Below are positions 1 through 10,607 of a DNA stretch of 64,000 nt, piece after piece. Source of the stretch: Populus alba (lineage: Eukaryota; Streptophyta; Magnoliopsida; Malpighiales; Salicaceae). Position 1 is the first letter of the stretch, and the number at the start of each line of letters is the position of its first letter. The notes under the pieces are model-generated. The model was not told the DNA's origin. It saw nothing but the letters and a program-made list of their open reading frames with translations, and did no database searches. The position numbers and the translations under genes are program-made. The stretch is taken from NCBI RefSeq assembly GCF_005239225.2, contig NC_133288.1, positions 12,344,169-12,408,168 of the forward strand, written 5' to 3'.

Positions 1-2153
1 TAATATATCAAAACCCTTTCTCAAATTCCTAACTTTAATTTAAAAATAAAACTACAATAAAATCAAAAAACTTGAAAACCACCAAATTACTATCTTTATT
101 TTAACCTACTCCTAATTATCTTTAAACCATAGAAATACAAAAAAAATCAATTAAAAATATCACATTAACAATACTAACCACAAAAATTTCACATTTAAAT
201 AATTAAATAACAAATACCCTAACTTAGCTTAACTTCACTTAAACCTAATTAGTTTTTAAATTACACAAAAACCCATCAAAATCAAGTCAAATATATTCAA
301 ATCCTATAAATAACACATTAAATTATTAATTTTTTAAAAAGTAGAGTCAAAAACTTATTTTGTTTAACTTGTAGAGAGAAGGGTAAACAAAGCAAGTTTC
401 TAGTAGTTGAAATGGTGGTGGTCAACCATGGGAGGTGGTGGCTAGAATAGATAAAAACTTAAATAAGTTTATGATTATTAGAATGAGGAAACAAAACTAA
501 GATTAATCAAAATCAATTGAATACTAGGACTTAGAGAGAGAAAGGGGGGTAGACCTATTGAGAGAGAGGGGGGCAAGTTAGAGGACTTTTTTATATTATT
601 ACAAAGTTTGAGTTTTGCGTAAACTTCAAATTATAATCCTATATAGATTATTTATAATAGATAAGGAATTTATATTATGAATTTTACTACAACTTCATTT
701 CCATGTGTGTCTCTTTAATTTGTAATACTTTTCAATTTAATCCATTAAGGACTCTTATTCTATATATGACTTGATCTTTTAGTCAATCATGCAAAATTTT
801 GTGTCTATTGTCACTTATTGTTTCTTGATCAATCATGACTTTTAGTTCCATTAGTCAATTGTTTTCCATCTTTCCATGTCAACTAGCTCAATGATTAGCT
901 CAATGAATCTAACTAATGATCAATTTTAGTTTTATTTTTCTTGTTTGGTAGTAAACAACTATTGATCTTTTTTTCAAAAAAAAAAAAAAGGTCATCTAGA
1001 AACTAAAAAGAAAGGCCAATCCCGCATATACAATTTTTTTTATATAGCTTTATGCAATTTATTATTATTTTGTTTATTGCAATTTATAGTTTTCTTTTAC
1101 AACTTTACTTTACAACATTCTTTCTTTGCAAGATTTTTGAAATAGTTATTTTCTTTTGTTTTTATCTATTTTTTTAGATTTTTCTAGTATTACTCTTTAA
1201 CCTTTTGACTAGTTAAATCATATTAAAAACTTCATACTCAATTTGCTATACAAGATTATTAACGATCTCTACTCAAAATTACATAGATGGATTAACAAAT
1301 TGGCAATCATATCAAGACAATTATGTTATTATACCAATGGTTTATCAAATCGATCAACACAATTAGTCTAGTACATGCTTATCTACTATCTAATCTAGTC
1401 CAATTTAATCTATTTCTATTTTTATTGTACACTCTAGTAAGCATACCAAACACATCTTGAATATTCTTATGAAAAATAATGTGTAGAATAATTGAAGAAA
1501 AAGAATAATCAAAAGTTGTTGAAAATGGAACACGTATTGGACCTGGTAACCATCCATGAGACCAAATATTTCTTTGCTAGTTTCCCTTTGTTTCTTCTCT
1601 TTAACTTGTACATGCTGCAAACTTGACTTGTTAGTTTTCCTGTCTAGATTTCTTTTTTATTTTTAAGTCATACTTATATTTTGATGAAAAAAAAATGTTT
1701 CCTTGCCAGTGAATTGGCAAAGAGAAGTAAAAATTTTCTTGTTTGTTCATCTAAATGCTAATGCCATAAAATATAAGCTATGTAAAATTTAGAAAATCAC
1801 GTAACAAAATAAATATTAAAGGATAGGAGTTCTTGATATATAATGTTGTTTTTTTCCAATAAATAGCTATCCACTAGGCAAGCATACACATTGTGATAGC
1901 CACAAATTGTACATTGAGATGAAAACGCCATATCTGCCTTTGTACGAGTTCTTTCCCTCTTGCTTTCCTTCTCAAATAAGAACATCAAGCACCAGGTCCA
2001 GCCTTCCCTTATTTCCTGGGACTACGAAAACACAACATTCGGAGCACAAAAACTAGGATTCGGAGCACAAAAACTAAAAAGCATTGCAATTGTACTCTAC
2101 TCTTCGAGCGGTACCGAATTTTGATTCTATTAATGAGATGCCATATCATGTTG
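1..2153. other. AT-rich intergenic region
   Basis: No coding region is recognisable here. The stretch is AT-rich with homopolymer runs and a purine-rich patch (GA/GGGG-rich, about 530-580). The last few hundred bases probably hold the 3' untranslated region and downstream sequence of the minus-strand subtilase that ends at 2154. Small open frames on the minus strand (around 1405-1620 and 1797-1988) are low-complexity and match nothing I know. Confidence 0.6.
2037..2078. repeat. Short tandem duplication, 21-bp unit
   Basis: The unit ATTCGGAGCACAAAAACTA plus two bases occurs twice in a row with a 21-bp period. It lies about 80 bp beyond the stop codon of the minus-strand subtilase, so it is probably in its 3' untranslated region or just after it. 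No function is evident. Confidence 0.8.
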
Positions 2154-4454
2154 CTAAGCCCAACTAACTGCTATTGGACTGCCGACAATTTGTTTCCCAT
2201 CAGACCATTCTATCCGGCCGAAGCTATTAGTACCGGCAGGCATTGAGCTCCCAGTAAAAGTAACCGTGTAAGATTTCTTCTCATTTGCTTGCCGGAAACT
2301 CAATGTTTCTGGCTCGACTGCCACCTTCACACCTGGAGATTGCAATGATATCACCACCTTGTACGTCCCCGGCGCGCCCACATTGGTAAGTGTTCGTGAG
2401 TGCTTAATTACCGCATCAGCACCACCGCTACCAAAATTGACTGCAAAAGAAGGGTAGTTGAGATCGGTCACACTGTATTTCTTGGAGGCATCGCATGTGA
2501 ATTTTCTTCTTGCGAGGCTGGTGATTTCTGTTGCAGAGTAGTTCAACGCACACAGGAAATTCAAGTAGTCATCCGCCGTGAGATCATAAACAAGCCCTGG
2601 GTTGAGTGCCGAAACCGGATCTACATGGCCGGCCCCATGATCAAACGGCGTCGAATCCTTTCCGGTAGCAACATCTTGCAATTTCTTGCCGTTCTTGTAA
2701 GTTACATAAGCTGTGGTCATTAGTGCTGATTTGATAGCTGCCGGGCTCCAGTCAGGATGAGCGGCTTTGATCAATGCAGCGAGGCCGCTCACATGCGGGC
2801 AGGACATTGAGGTTCCTGAGATGATGTTGAACTCCACCCGCCTGCCATCGGTAGCCAGCCCGGTAGGACCAACCGAACCCACCCAACCCGCCAAGATGTT
2901 GACACCTGGTGCGATCATGTCCGGCTTCAAGATGTCCGGTGTGATCGAATCAGGCCCTCTTGAGCTAAATGCTGCAACAACTGGAGATGGTTGGATCCCA
3001 ACTTTGGTGCCTTCAAAAAGAATAGTCGCCGTTGGTTTTGGATCTGAAAACAAATAATGCTTGATTTCATCTCCACCTTTTTGACCAACTGCTGTAGCTG
3101 GTAGCAAGTGAGCATCAGCAACCAGTTCTTCACCATTGGCGTCAGTATTTGACAAAACCATGCCCAAGCCACCAGCTGCTTTGACTACAGCTCCTTTTTG
3201 CACTCTAGGATTCACTCCACGATCACACAGCACTATTTTACCTGCAACTTGTTCAGGGATCAAAGTACCCATCATGCACAAATTACCATTTGTTGCATTA
3301 CTAGCATTACCAGCATAAACAAATGGCGAAAGCTTTCCTGGTAACATTGCATCCCCCTTGTAAAGAGAAACACCCGAGTAATTTTTCCCATTACCAAGAG
3401 TAACAAAAGCAGGGAAGTCACGATCCAAAGTGCCAGCCCCAATAGTAGTTATCCAAGGAGCAACATTGGACAAACTATACGAGCTTGGACCTGCATTCCC
3501 AGCTGAGCAAGAGACAAAAATCCCCTTCTCCATAGCTGCAAAAGCTCCAATCGCAACGCTATCTCTATAATAATTAGACATGCTTCCGCCAAGTGACATG
3601 GAAAGAACATTAACACCATCATCAATGGCTTTATCCATGGCCGCTAAAATATCAGAACTGAAACAACCACCGACCCAGCACACTTTATAGACAGCCACCC
3701 TTGCACGGGCAGCCATCCCACGCGCTGTTCCAGCTGCGTATCCAAATAGGCTTGCATCTGCCACAGACGATCCACCTGCCGTAGAAGAGGTGTGAGTACC
3801 ATGGCCGTCGTCATCTCTTGGCGATTTTGATTCTTTTGATTCATCAACTGGGCCTAACGTGGCCTCATAGCCTCTAGCAAAGAATCTTGCACCGATTAAT
3901 TTGCGGTTACAGTTTTTTGTTGTGAAGTTGGTGCCCGATTCACACTCGCCTTTCCAGGAACTTGGAACAGGACCAAAGCCGGTATCAAGAAAGCTCTTGC
4001 TCTCTGGCCAAACACCTGTATCCAACACACCAATGATCACTTCACTGACTGAGTCAGACTGGGGTAACAAATCAGCGCTTTTGTCGAGTCCAAGGAACTC
4101 TGGTGTACGAGTTGTGTGCAACTCGTATCTCAACTCAAGCATTACAGAGAGAATCCCGGGTTGGCTCTCGAGTAACTTTGCTTCTGCCAGTGTTAACCGA
4201 GTGGAAAACCCATGGATTGCATTCTCGTAGGTGTAGAGCATTTGGGCCGAGTCAGAGACCGATTTGAGTGAGGATTCGTACCAGTGAGTGTGGTGTTCAA
4301 AACTCGCCGGCATCTCGGGTTTGGACATGTGAACTATGTAAGTTGCTTTTTTCTCCTTGTTCGACGCTTGTGTTGCCCGGGACACGTGGCAAACACCCAG
4401 AAGGAGAATACTAAAAAGAGAGATGGTAAATGATTGCATCTTCAATGGCTTCAT
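2154..4454 (-). CDS. Subtilisin-like serine protease (plant subtilase, SBT1/ARA12-like)
   Basis: Predicted secreted S8 protease of 766 residues in one exon, the usual length and structure for SBT1-type subtilases, which act in the cell wall. Seen: a signal peptide (about residues 1-27), an I9 propeptide/inhibitor domain (about 38-115), and the catalytic core with Asp145 (VLDTGVWPES), His218 (DGHGTH), oxyanion Asn320 (SAGNAGP) and Ser549 (SGTSMSCPHVSG). A PA domain is inserted at about 370-480, and a C-terminal fibronectin-III-like domain follows from about 665. All catalytic residues are present and nothing is broken. The frame stays open upstream to an ATG at 4667, but that extension reads through a CT-repeat, so I start at 4454, where the signal peptide begins; an in-frame Met at 4439 is an alternative. 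The substrate cannot be inferred. The family includes SBT1.7/ARA12, known from seed mucilage, but orthology is not established. Confidence 0.95.
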   Translation of the reverse strand: MKPLKMQSFTISLFSILLLGVCHVSRATQASNKEKKATYIVHMSKPEMPASFEHHTHWYESSLKSVSDSAQMLYTYENAIHGFSTRLTLAEAKLLESQPGILSVMLELRYELHTTRTPEFLGLDKSADLLPQSDSVSEVIIGVLDTGVWPESKSFLDTGFGPVPSSWKGECESGTNFTTKNCNRKLIGARFFARGYEATLGPVDESKESKSPRDDDGHGTHTSSTAGGSSVADASLFGYAAGTARGMAARARVAVYKVCWVGGCFSSDILAAMDKAIDDGVNVLSMSLGGSMSNYYRDSVAIGAFAAMEKGIFVSCSAGNAGPSSYSLSNVAPWITTIGAGTLDRDFPAFVTLGNGKNYSGVSLYKGDAMLPGKLSPFVYAGNASNATNGNLCMMGTLIPEQVAGKIVLCDRGVNPRVQKGAVVKAAGGLGMVLSNTDANGEELVADAHLLPATAVGQKGGDEIKHYLFSDPKPTATILFEGTKVGIQPSPVVAAFSSRGPDSITPDILKPDMIAPGVNILAGWVGSVGPTGLATDGRRVEFNIISGTSMSCPHVSGLAALIKAAHPDWSPAAIKSALMTTAYVTYKNGKKLQDVATGKDSTPFDHGAGHVDPVSALNPGLVYDLTADDYLNFLCALNYSATEITSLARRKFTCDASKKYSVTDLNYPSFAVNFGSGGADAVIKHSRTLTNVGAPGTYKVVISLQSPGVKVAVEPETLSFRQANEKKSYTVTFTGSSMPAGTNSFGRIEWSDGKQIVGSPIAVSWA

Positions 4455-4572
4455 TTCTTTCAATGTCTGAAGATTTTGAGGACAGGAAGGGGCACGCAAT
4501 TGCAGGGAGTTAATAGAGAGGAGACCTGGGCGACGCCTCTGGTTTAATAGAGGCCGTGCCTGTGAATCAAAT

Positions 4573-4591
4573 GAGAGAGAGAGAGAGAGAG
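4573..4591. repeat. (GA)n microsatellite in the 5' leader of the subtilase
   Basis: About ten GA units on the plus strand, which reads as (CT)n on the coding strand. It lies about 120 bp before the subtilase start. CT-rich leaders are common in plant transcripts; a regulatory role is only possible, not shown. Confidence 0.8.
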
Positions 4592-4835
4592 ACACGGTGG
4601 ATTGTTGTTTGTTTATAATTATGTGAATGAGTACATCAAGACAAAAACAAGAAAAGATGGAAATCAAAAAGGAGGAAAGAGATCAGCCAGTGAATACAGG
4701 CATACAGCTACAAACCTGTAAGAAAGAGAAAGGGCAAGAAAATACCAGCTTTCGTCACGTGAATTCTTTATTTTTAGCAATAAATTAATTTTACTTTTGC
4801 AGGGAGAAGTGTGAACCTAAAACCCCAATAATACT

Positions 4836-4941
4836 AATTTGAACACAATCGAGACTGGTACCGGCAAGGAGAAAAGATCTCGGCCCCTGTAATTTGAACA
4901 CCTACGAGACTAATGGCAAGGAGAATAGATCCTGGCCCCTT
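4836..4941. repeat. Diverged tandem direct repeat, about 55-bp period
   Basis: Two adjacent units both run AATTTGAACAC, then CGAGACT, GGCAAGGAGAA, AGATC and GGCCCCT, with small indels. They lie upstream of the subtilase, probably in its promoter region. Confidence 0.75.
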
Positions 4942-6107
4942 GATCCGTCGATGCTCCTCCTATACATGAAGGCTTGATGAATCGCATCATATTTCCATTT
5001 CCCACTTCCAAGAATGGCGGATTTGTATTTTTATTATTGTTAATTTCTTGGAGTTAGATAAATGGTGGGTAGCATCGAAAAGACATTGAATCTTTACGTG
5101 TTCCGGTTCACGGACACTTGTATCTAGCGAGCACCTAAGGTTAAAGCTTGTTCGCTGAGGTGGTGATGTGTGGAAAGAGAAGGTTTACCCTCCAACCACC
5201 TTCCCCTTTTCTTTTCTTTTTTCTTTTTATTTTCTCTCCTATACTAAATATAGATCGGTCCAAATATTTATTTCATCGTGAAATTGAGGAATGCTCCCAA
5301 TGCATGAGAGGCGTCCAATTTATATTTTAGATCTTTACTTCTGGATTGATGAAATGGTGGGTCATGGGTTCACATGGACCCTTTCGACGGTGGATTTGTA
5401 TTTTAATTATTTAAGTAATTAATTATGGTTAACCATCATCATCAATCTTTATATAGTGGTCTCTGTTAACCCGAAGGACTACATGATTTTGATTATGCAG
5501 GTATTTAATAGTGTGATAATGGTTTTTTTTTAAAAAAGTATTTTTTGTTTAAAAATATATAAAATAATATTTTTTTATTTTAAAAAAATTATTTTTAATA
5601 TTAATACATCAAAATAATTTTTAAAAATTAAAAAAATATTAATTTAAAATTAAAAAATATATTTTTAATTTTTTTTAAAGAAAACACAAAATCAACCATA
5701 CCTGTAAAGGCTGTAATGGTACTTGAAAGCACTTACCAACCACCTGATGACAACGATTAATTAAAATTGAAATTGAAATTGAAATTATCCTCATCTATTA
5801 TTTGTTTTTTCTACTTTGAATACTTACAAAAATATTTGTGAACTGCATGCTTTAAAAAAATATAGGAGAATTAGATTGACTATATTGTAATTAAGTTTTT
5901 TTTTTAATTTAATCTTCATTTTTTAAGAAACTATAATCTATATTCTATAGTTTATATGTCATAACAATTTATGTCTTAGTTGATATAAATAAAAAAATAA
6001 TTACTAAAAAGTTCTTGTACTAGATATTACAACTTTGACATTGAATTGTTTTTTTTTATAAAAAAAAAAAAAAAAAAAACCAAAATAAATTGAAAAAAAC
6101 ACGGCAG
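4942..6107. other. Intergenic region between the subtilase and a P450 fragment
   Basis: No gene is recognised. It contains one copy of an AT-rich MITE-like repeat (about 5505-5700, listed separately) and long A/T runs, including an A-tract near 6060-6079. The open frame at 5148-5330 has no recognisable product. Confidence 0.6.
5505..5700. repeat. AT-rich MITE-like dispersed repeat, copy A
   Basis: About 200 bp built around a shared word order: GTATTTTTTGTTTAAAAATAT, AAAATAATATTTTTTTATTT, then TTATTTTTAATATTAATA and CATCAAAA. The same order recurs at about 14.7, 16.9, 17.2, 27.1 and 28.1 kb in this window. Small size, AT-richness and copy number suggest a MITE or another non-autonomous element; clear terminal repeats were not resolved by eye. 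Confidence 0.6.
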
Positions 6108-6240
6108 GGAAATCTCTCAGGTTTGAACATTATGGGTCTTCCCATACCATTGCATCCCACCCCATCTCAGGAACCATGAAACTCACACTACGGCGAAGCA
6201 GATATGGCATCTTTTGCAAATCATCTTCTTTATAAACAAT
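6108..6240 (-). pseudogene. Cytochrome P450 pseudogene fragment (CYP89-like)
   Basis: On the minus strand the frame reads KEDDLQKMPYL, then LRR, then VSFMVPEMGWDAMVWEDP. After a frame disruption at the last proline it continues MFKPERFP. In CYP89-type P450s the first block lies just before the ExxR helix and the second leads into the PERF motif. The normal 30-40 residues between them, including the ExxR glutamate, are missing, and the haem-binding cysteine loop downstream is absent. It is therefore an internally deleted, frameshifted relic. The GC-richer sequence just beyond it (6241-6400, open in two frames) does not match a P450 N-terminus that I recognise. Confidence 0.7.
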
Positions 6241-8567
6241 GCCTCCATGGACGGTGAAGAGAGGAGTAGCGGCGGCGGTTGGGAAAAAAGTGAACGGCGA
6301 GGAAGGTAAAGCGTCAGCAACAGCAAGGAAGCGGCTGGGATTGGAGGGGGAGGAGGACTGGGCTTTTCCGTGTCCATGTGATGCAAACGACAATTAATCA
6401 TTCAATTATGATGCAAACGACACTCTAGACTTCCTTATTTAGTGAAAAAAGAAAAAAAAAAAAGTAATTTATATAATGAAGCCAAGCTAGCTCCAACTGG
6501 AAAATAGACAAATGGTTTTTGCTGTTTTTGGGTATATCTGCAAGTCAAGAAAGTTGTTCGATCTAGTTGAAGATGAGGTTCCTTCACGCCAGGGTCCCTT
6601 CCGCGCGGTGCCATCCATGGAGTGTCGGTGCCTGCATCAAGAAAAACTCTCTTATTATTATTATTATTATTTCGATTTTTAATTGTAAAGAAAATATTTT
6701 CATATCAACATTTGCAATTCAAAAAAAAATCTTTTTATATACTTTAGGTAGTCTTTTTTTAGAGATATAGCATGATCCACTAATGTTGTAAACGTTTCCA
6801 TAAATTTAATTTATTTATTTTCCTTATACGGAAGTGTTTAGAAACTCCTTTATAAACAAGAAAATTAGTATTCTTGTATTTTTAAAAAATATTTTTAGAG
6901 GATAACATACTTATGTAATCAAATCAAATCAAATTTGTTTATATTGTAATATATTTAAGTAGCATCATAAATAAAAGGACATTTAAAAACTGAACAATTT
7001 CAGTACGCTACAACGTTAAACATTCAAATCGAAATTTTTAACAAAAGAAAAAGGAAAAAAAAACTTAAAAAAACTTATAATAATAATAATAATAATAATA
7101 CATTTTAGTAGTGAATGCAATCCATTCCGTTTTATTATTTAAAAAAAAAATAGTTTTTCTTGTAAAATCTGTTTCAAGGAAAATAAAAATAAAAAAAAAA
7201 GGCTTTTATTTTCTTGTGAAGCTTGTTCAAGCAAAAAAAAAAAAAAAAAGCCATTTGGCGAAAAGAGCCAGCAGAGGATCCCTCGACATAAATTATTTTA
7301 AAAAAAAAACGCGTATTGGTGCTTTTTAGGTTAGTTCTGAGCGTTGTGAATCAAAGGGTCCATGTGCCGTTTGCTTACCTTCAAAACTGTCGTTTTGACT
7401 TATTCCAAATTCGTGATAGTTATTGGATTACATTTTGAAGATGAAAATGTCGAGTTCTTTCCACCTCATAAGAACAAACGTTGCGTATTGCTCAACTGGA
7501 TTTCTTTTTTCCTTTTTTCTTCATAAAATGCATATATCCAGGCTGTGTGAAAGATAAACCACACATGCTCTATATAAAGATTTTTTTTTGCTATGTTCAT
7601 CCCTTGCCCATGCCTTTTTCACATCACCAAAACATGAAAATCTTGCCAAGTGGCAATAGTTTTTAAATTCATAAGAAATTATAAGAAAGCAAGAGTATAG
7701 TGATGAAGTTGTAAAAACTTCATTTTAAATTTGTGCTTCTCACAACTATGTTTTGGGCTGAAGTGTTTAGGATGGGTGATTCTATGCTCTACTAGGAGAA
7801 AAAATGTTTAATGGTGATTAGCGACAAAGGTCGGCACTCATGGAGAAGACATGTTGACAAGAAATTACCATTGATAAAAAATTAGCAGGAAAGGTTGGTA
7901 CTCAAAAAGGAAACATGTTGGCAAGAGATAACCATTGGCGAGAAAGGTAAGTCTCGCAATGACAATTCATATATTTGTAAGCATAAGAGATTCTAGTGTC
8001 GTATTTATTTCTTGGAAGTCATAACATAACATTGTGGCATGTGCCAATCATTAGGCTTCCTAGAAATTTGTATGAGTTAGGATTTAGTCCTATGATGGTG
8101 GGGATGAGGCATAATTTTTTGTTGAGAGCCTAAAGGACAAGGTTTTTATTTGGGTCTGACCCAACTAAAAAAATTGTTTATTTGGTCTGGCCTAAACAGA
8201 TAAGTTGTCATAAACAAATAGGCATTCTTATCATTTGAAATGAGCCCAAATGACAAGTTATCCATTCTTATTTGTTTGGGTCAAGGCCAAAACAAATGAC
8301 GAGCTTTAATTTTTATATATCATCACATGCCCCTAATCTTTTAAATACTTATATTTAAAAGACTTAACTACTAGAAGTAAAAAGAAAATAAAACACTTAT
8401 TGTCTAATATATGTCATGTTGCCTTCTCATGGCTTTTATTTCCATGTCTGCATGCCATAACTTTTTTTTTGGTCAACATTTCAAGCATGATAGATGAGAG
8501 TTCTAGCATGCTGGAGAATTTGGCTTATTTGTTCCTCCTAAGGTGGAGAAAATTTTCACTTGAAGTG
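6241..8567. other. Intergenic region
   Basis: No gene is recognised. At 6241-6400 there is a GC-richer patch, open on the minus strand, next to the P450 relic. Short TTA/ATA trinucleotide runs occur near 6655 and 7080. A diverged direct repeat of about 65 bp lies near 7815-7950 (the words CATGTTG(A/G)CAAGA and ACCATTG recur). The remainder is AT-rich. Confidence 0.55.
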
Positions 8568-9465
8568 ACATAATTTTAGAGTCTTTTTTATGATATCATT
8601 GTATGTGAACCCTATGGATATAGAGATCCATAAACTCATAATCTATTTGATCCTTTCCAATAAAGATAAATCTAGGCTTGTAATTGAACTTGATATAATA
8701 ATAATAATATATATCAAGCACCAAAACTTTAAATAATCAAACCCTCATTCAACATGAATGAAAAGTATAAAAAATATTACAAAGCTTAGTTAATTCCTTG
8801 ATAAGTCATAATAGTTTAATGAAAAACCAAAATATAAGAATCCTCTCACAATCACATAATAAAATACTACAATCAATGTATAATCCAACTTTTAAAAAAT
8901 AATACATTACAAAATAATATTTATACATGAAATAGGTAAACCCTAAATGATCTAATAGGCCAACATTAATCCAAATTAAAATAAGTCTCAAAGTATCTCA
9001 AATAAGGCCACAAACATTAATAATAATAAACAATAATGCTAGGTTGCCACGTATGATAAATTAAAAAAACAATTGTTAAATGAAATTCTTGCTTGAAAAT
9101 AACCCTTAGCTGAAATATGTGTTGTGTTGACTCATGGAATCCAAAACAAATAATAATAAAAAACTCTTGGAATTAATTATTCCTTAACCACTTATATGTC
9201 CACACATGATAAAGAATCTTCTCATAACTTGGAATCTATAAAACATATGAAAACAAATAAGCTTATGGTTGTTGAAATTAATTAAGCTTATAAAGTAGAT
9301 GAACCAGATCCTTTGTGAATGGATTAAATTGATTAAGGTATCTTATTATTACTTATTAAAAAAATATAGCTTTTTTAAAATATATTTTAATTTAAATATT
9401 TTAGATAAACCCATTAAATGTATCTTTGATTTTGTAATTGGTCTAACTAAAATTTTTAATGAATC
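8568..9465. repeat. Dispersed repeat family R1, copy 1
   Basis: This stretch aligns by eye, in the same order and orientation, with 43543-44460. Shared words include ATTTTAGAGTCTT, CCTATGGATATA, TTGATAAGTCA, TAGTTTAATG, ATCCAACTTTT and TCTCAAATAAG. Identity is patchy. No protein coding is evident, so this is probably an LTR or another non-coding part of an old transposable element. Confidence 0.7.
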
Positions 9466-10607
9466 ATCTGATATAATCTAGATCGCATCAAATAAATATC
9501 CTCGTCTTTTTTTATTAAGCTAGTGCTTATTCTAATTAAATTCAATGATAAATTTATTTTAACAACGGAGCAATTGTGAGGCCCACATGTTTATTTCTTC
9601 GTTCACCATTTCTCTCCTTCACCTGAGCTGCCTTTCTTCCACATACTCTATGCATAAAAGCTCTTTTCATTTTGTATACTATAAAATCATTCCCTTCTTA
9701 ATGCAAAATTTCTGCGAAACCTTAACTTACAAATTAGAGTTCATGTGATGTTAGTTGACATGTTAATGGGTTGGATTGAAGTTAACTCACGTGTGAAGTA
9801 ATATATGCATATGAATATAAATTAAATTAAAGTAGAAATAAATTGAAATGTAATTTTGTTGAGTTGATGTATTTTGAGTTAAAGACTTTAAGAAGTTTTA
9901 ATATTAAAAAGAAAATGGAAAAATAGAGAAGAAATTGTAAGTAATTAAATATTGAATTTTGGAAAAGTTGTTTTGATATTTTATTAGCAAAAATTATTTA
10001 TGATTTGACCTCTTATTATAAAAAGACTGTTTCTTTTAGCTCTCAACATTTGTAATTGCTTCAATTTGAAATTGAAATTAACTCTACTTTGCCTTGAAAT
10101 ATGTTTAGGTAGGTATTTTGAGGGCTAACACATAGTAAGAAAAGTGATTGGAGACAACGATTTGTATACTCGTATAATTATGAGTAATCGATCAAGAATA
10201 TATACACACACACATATTTTACTCTGCGTTACAAACGCAATAAATAATGGGGTCATGAACAATAAATCCCATTTTTTTCTTTACCAAACATGTAGGAGCT
10301 GCGTTTTGAAGATAAGTATTTACTCTATTAAGTGTAAATGGTGTGATGGGTTATTGTTCAGCATATTTGTAGTGGCATACCAAAAGCATAAAATTTAGAT
10401 AAAATAGATTTAATGCAAAAGGCCAACATCACCTCATGAAATGATGCTCCATGCCTCTTCATTATTACAAAGAGCTGATGAACATAACCCGGACATGGAA
10501 GGGTTTGTGCAGCCATGTTTTATCTCATCCATATAGACATTGATATGATTATTAGGCATAAAAGGTTTAGCCAAAACCTTCTGTTTCCATGAAGCACCTG
10601 GTTCTGT
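9466..10607. other. Intergenic region downstream of the formamidase-like gene
   Basis: No gene is recognised. The right-hand part (about 10400-10607) should contain the 3' untranslated region of the minus-strand gene that ends at 10608. The rest is AT-rich. Confidence 0.55.

Noticed and set aside
2400..4230. Plus- and minus-strand frames overlapping the subtilase
   Set aside because: They are shadows of the 766-residue protease frame, which has all catalytic motifs.
4455..4667. Upstream in-frame extension of the subtilase to an ATG at 4667
   Set aside because: The extra 71 codons translate a CT microsatellite and leader-like sequence and would bury the signal peptide; the start at 4454 fits the family.
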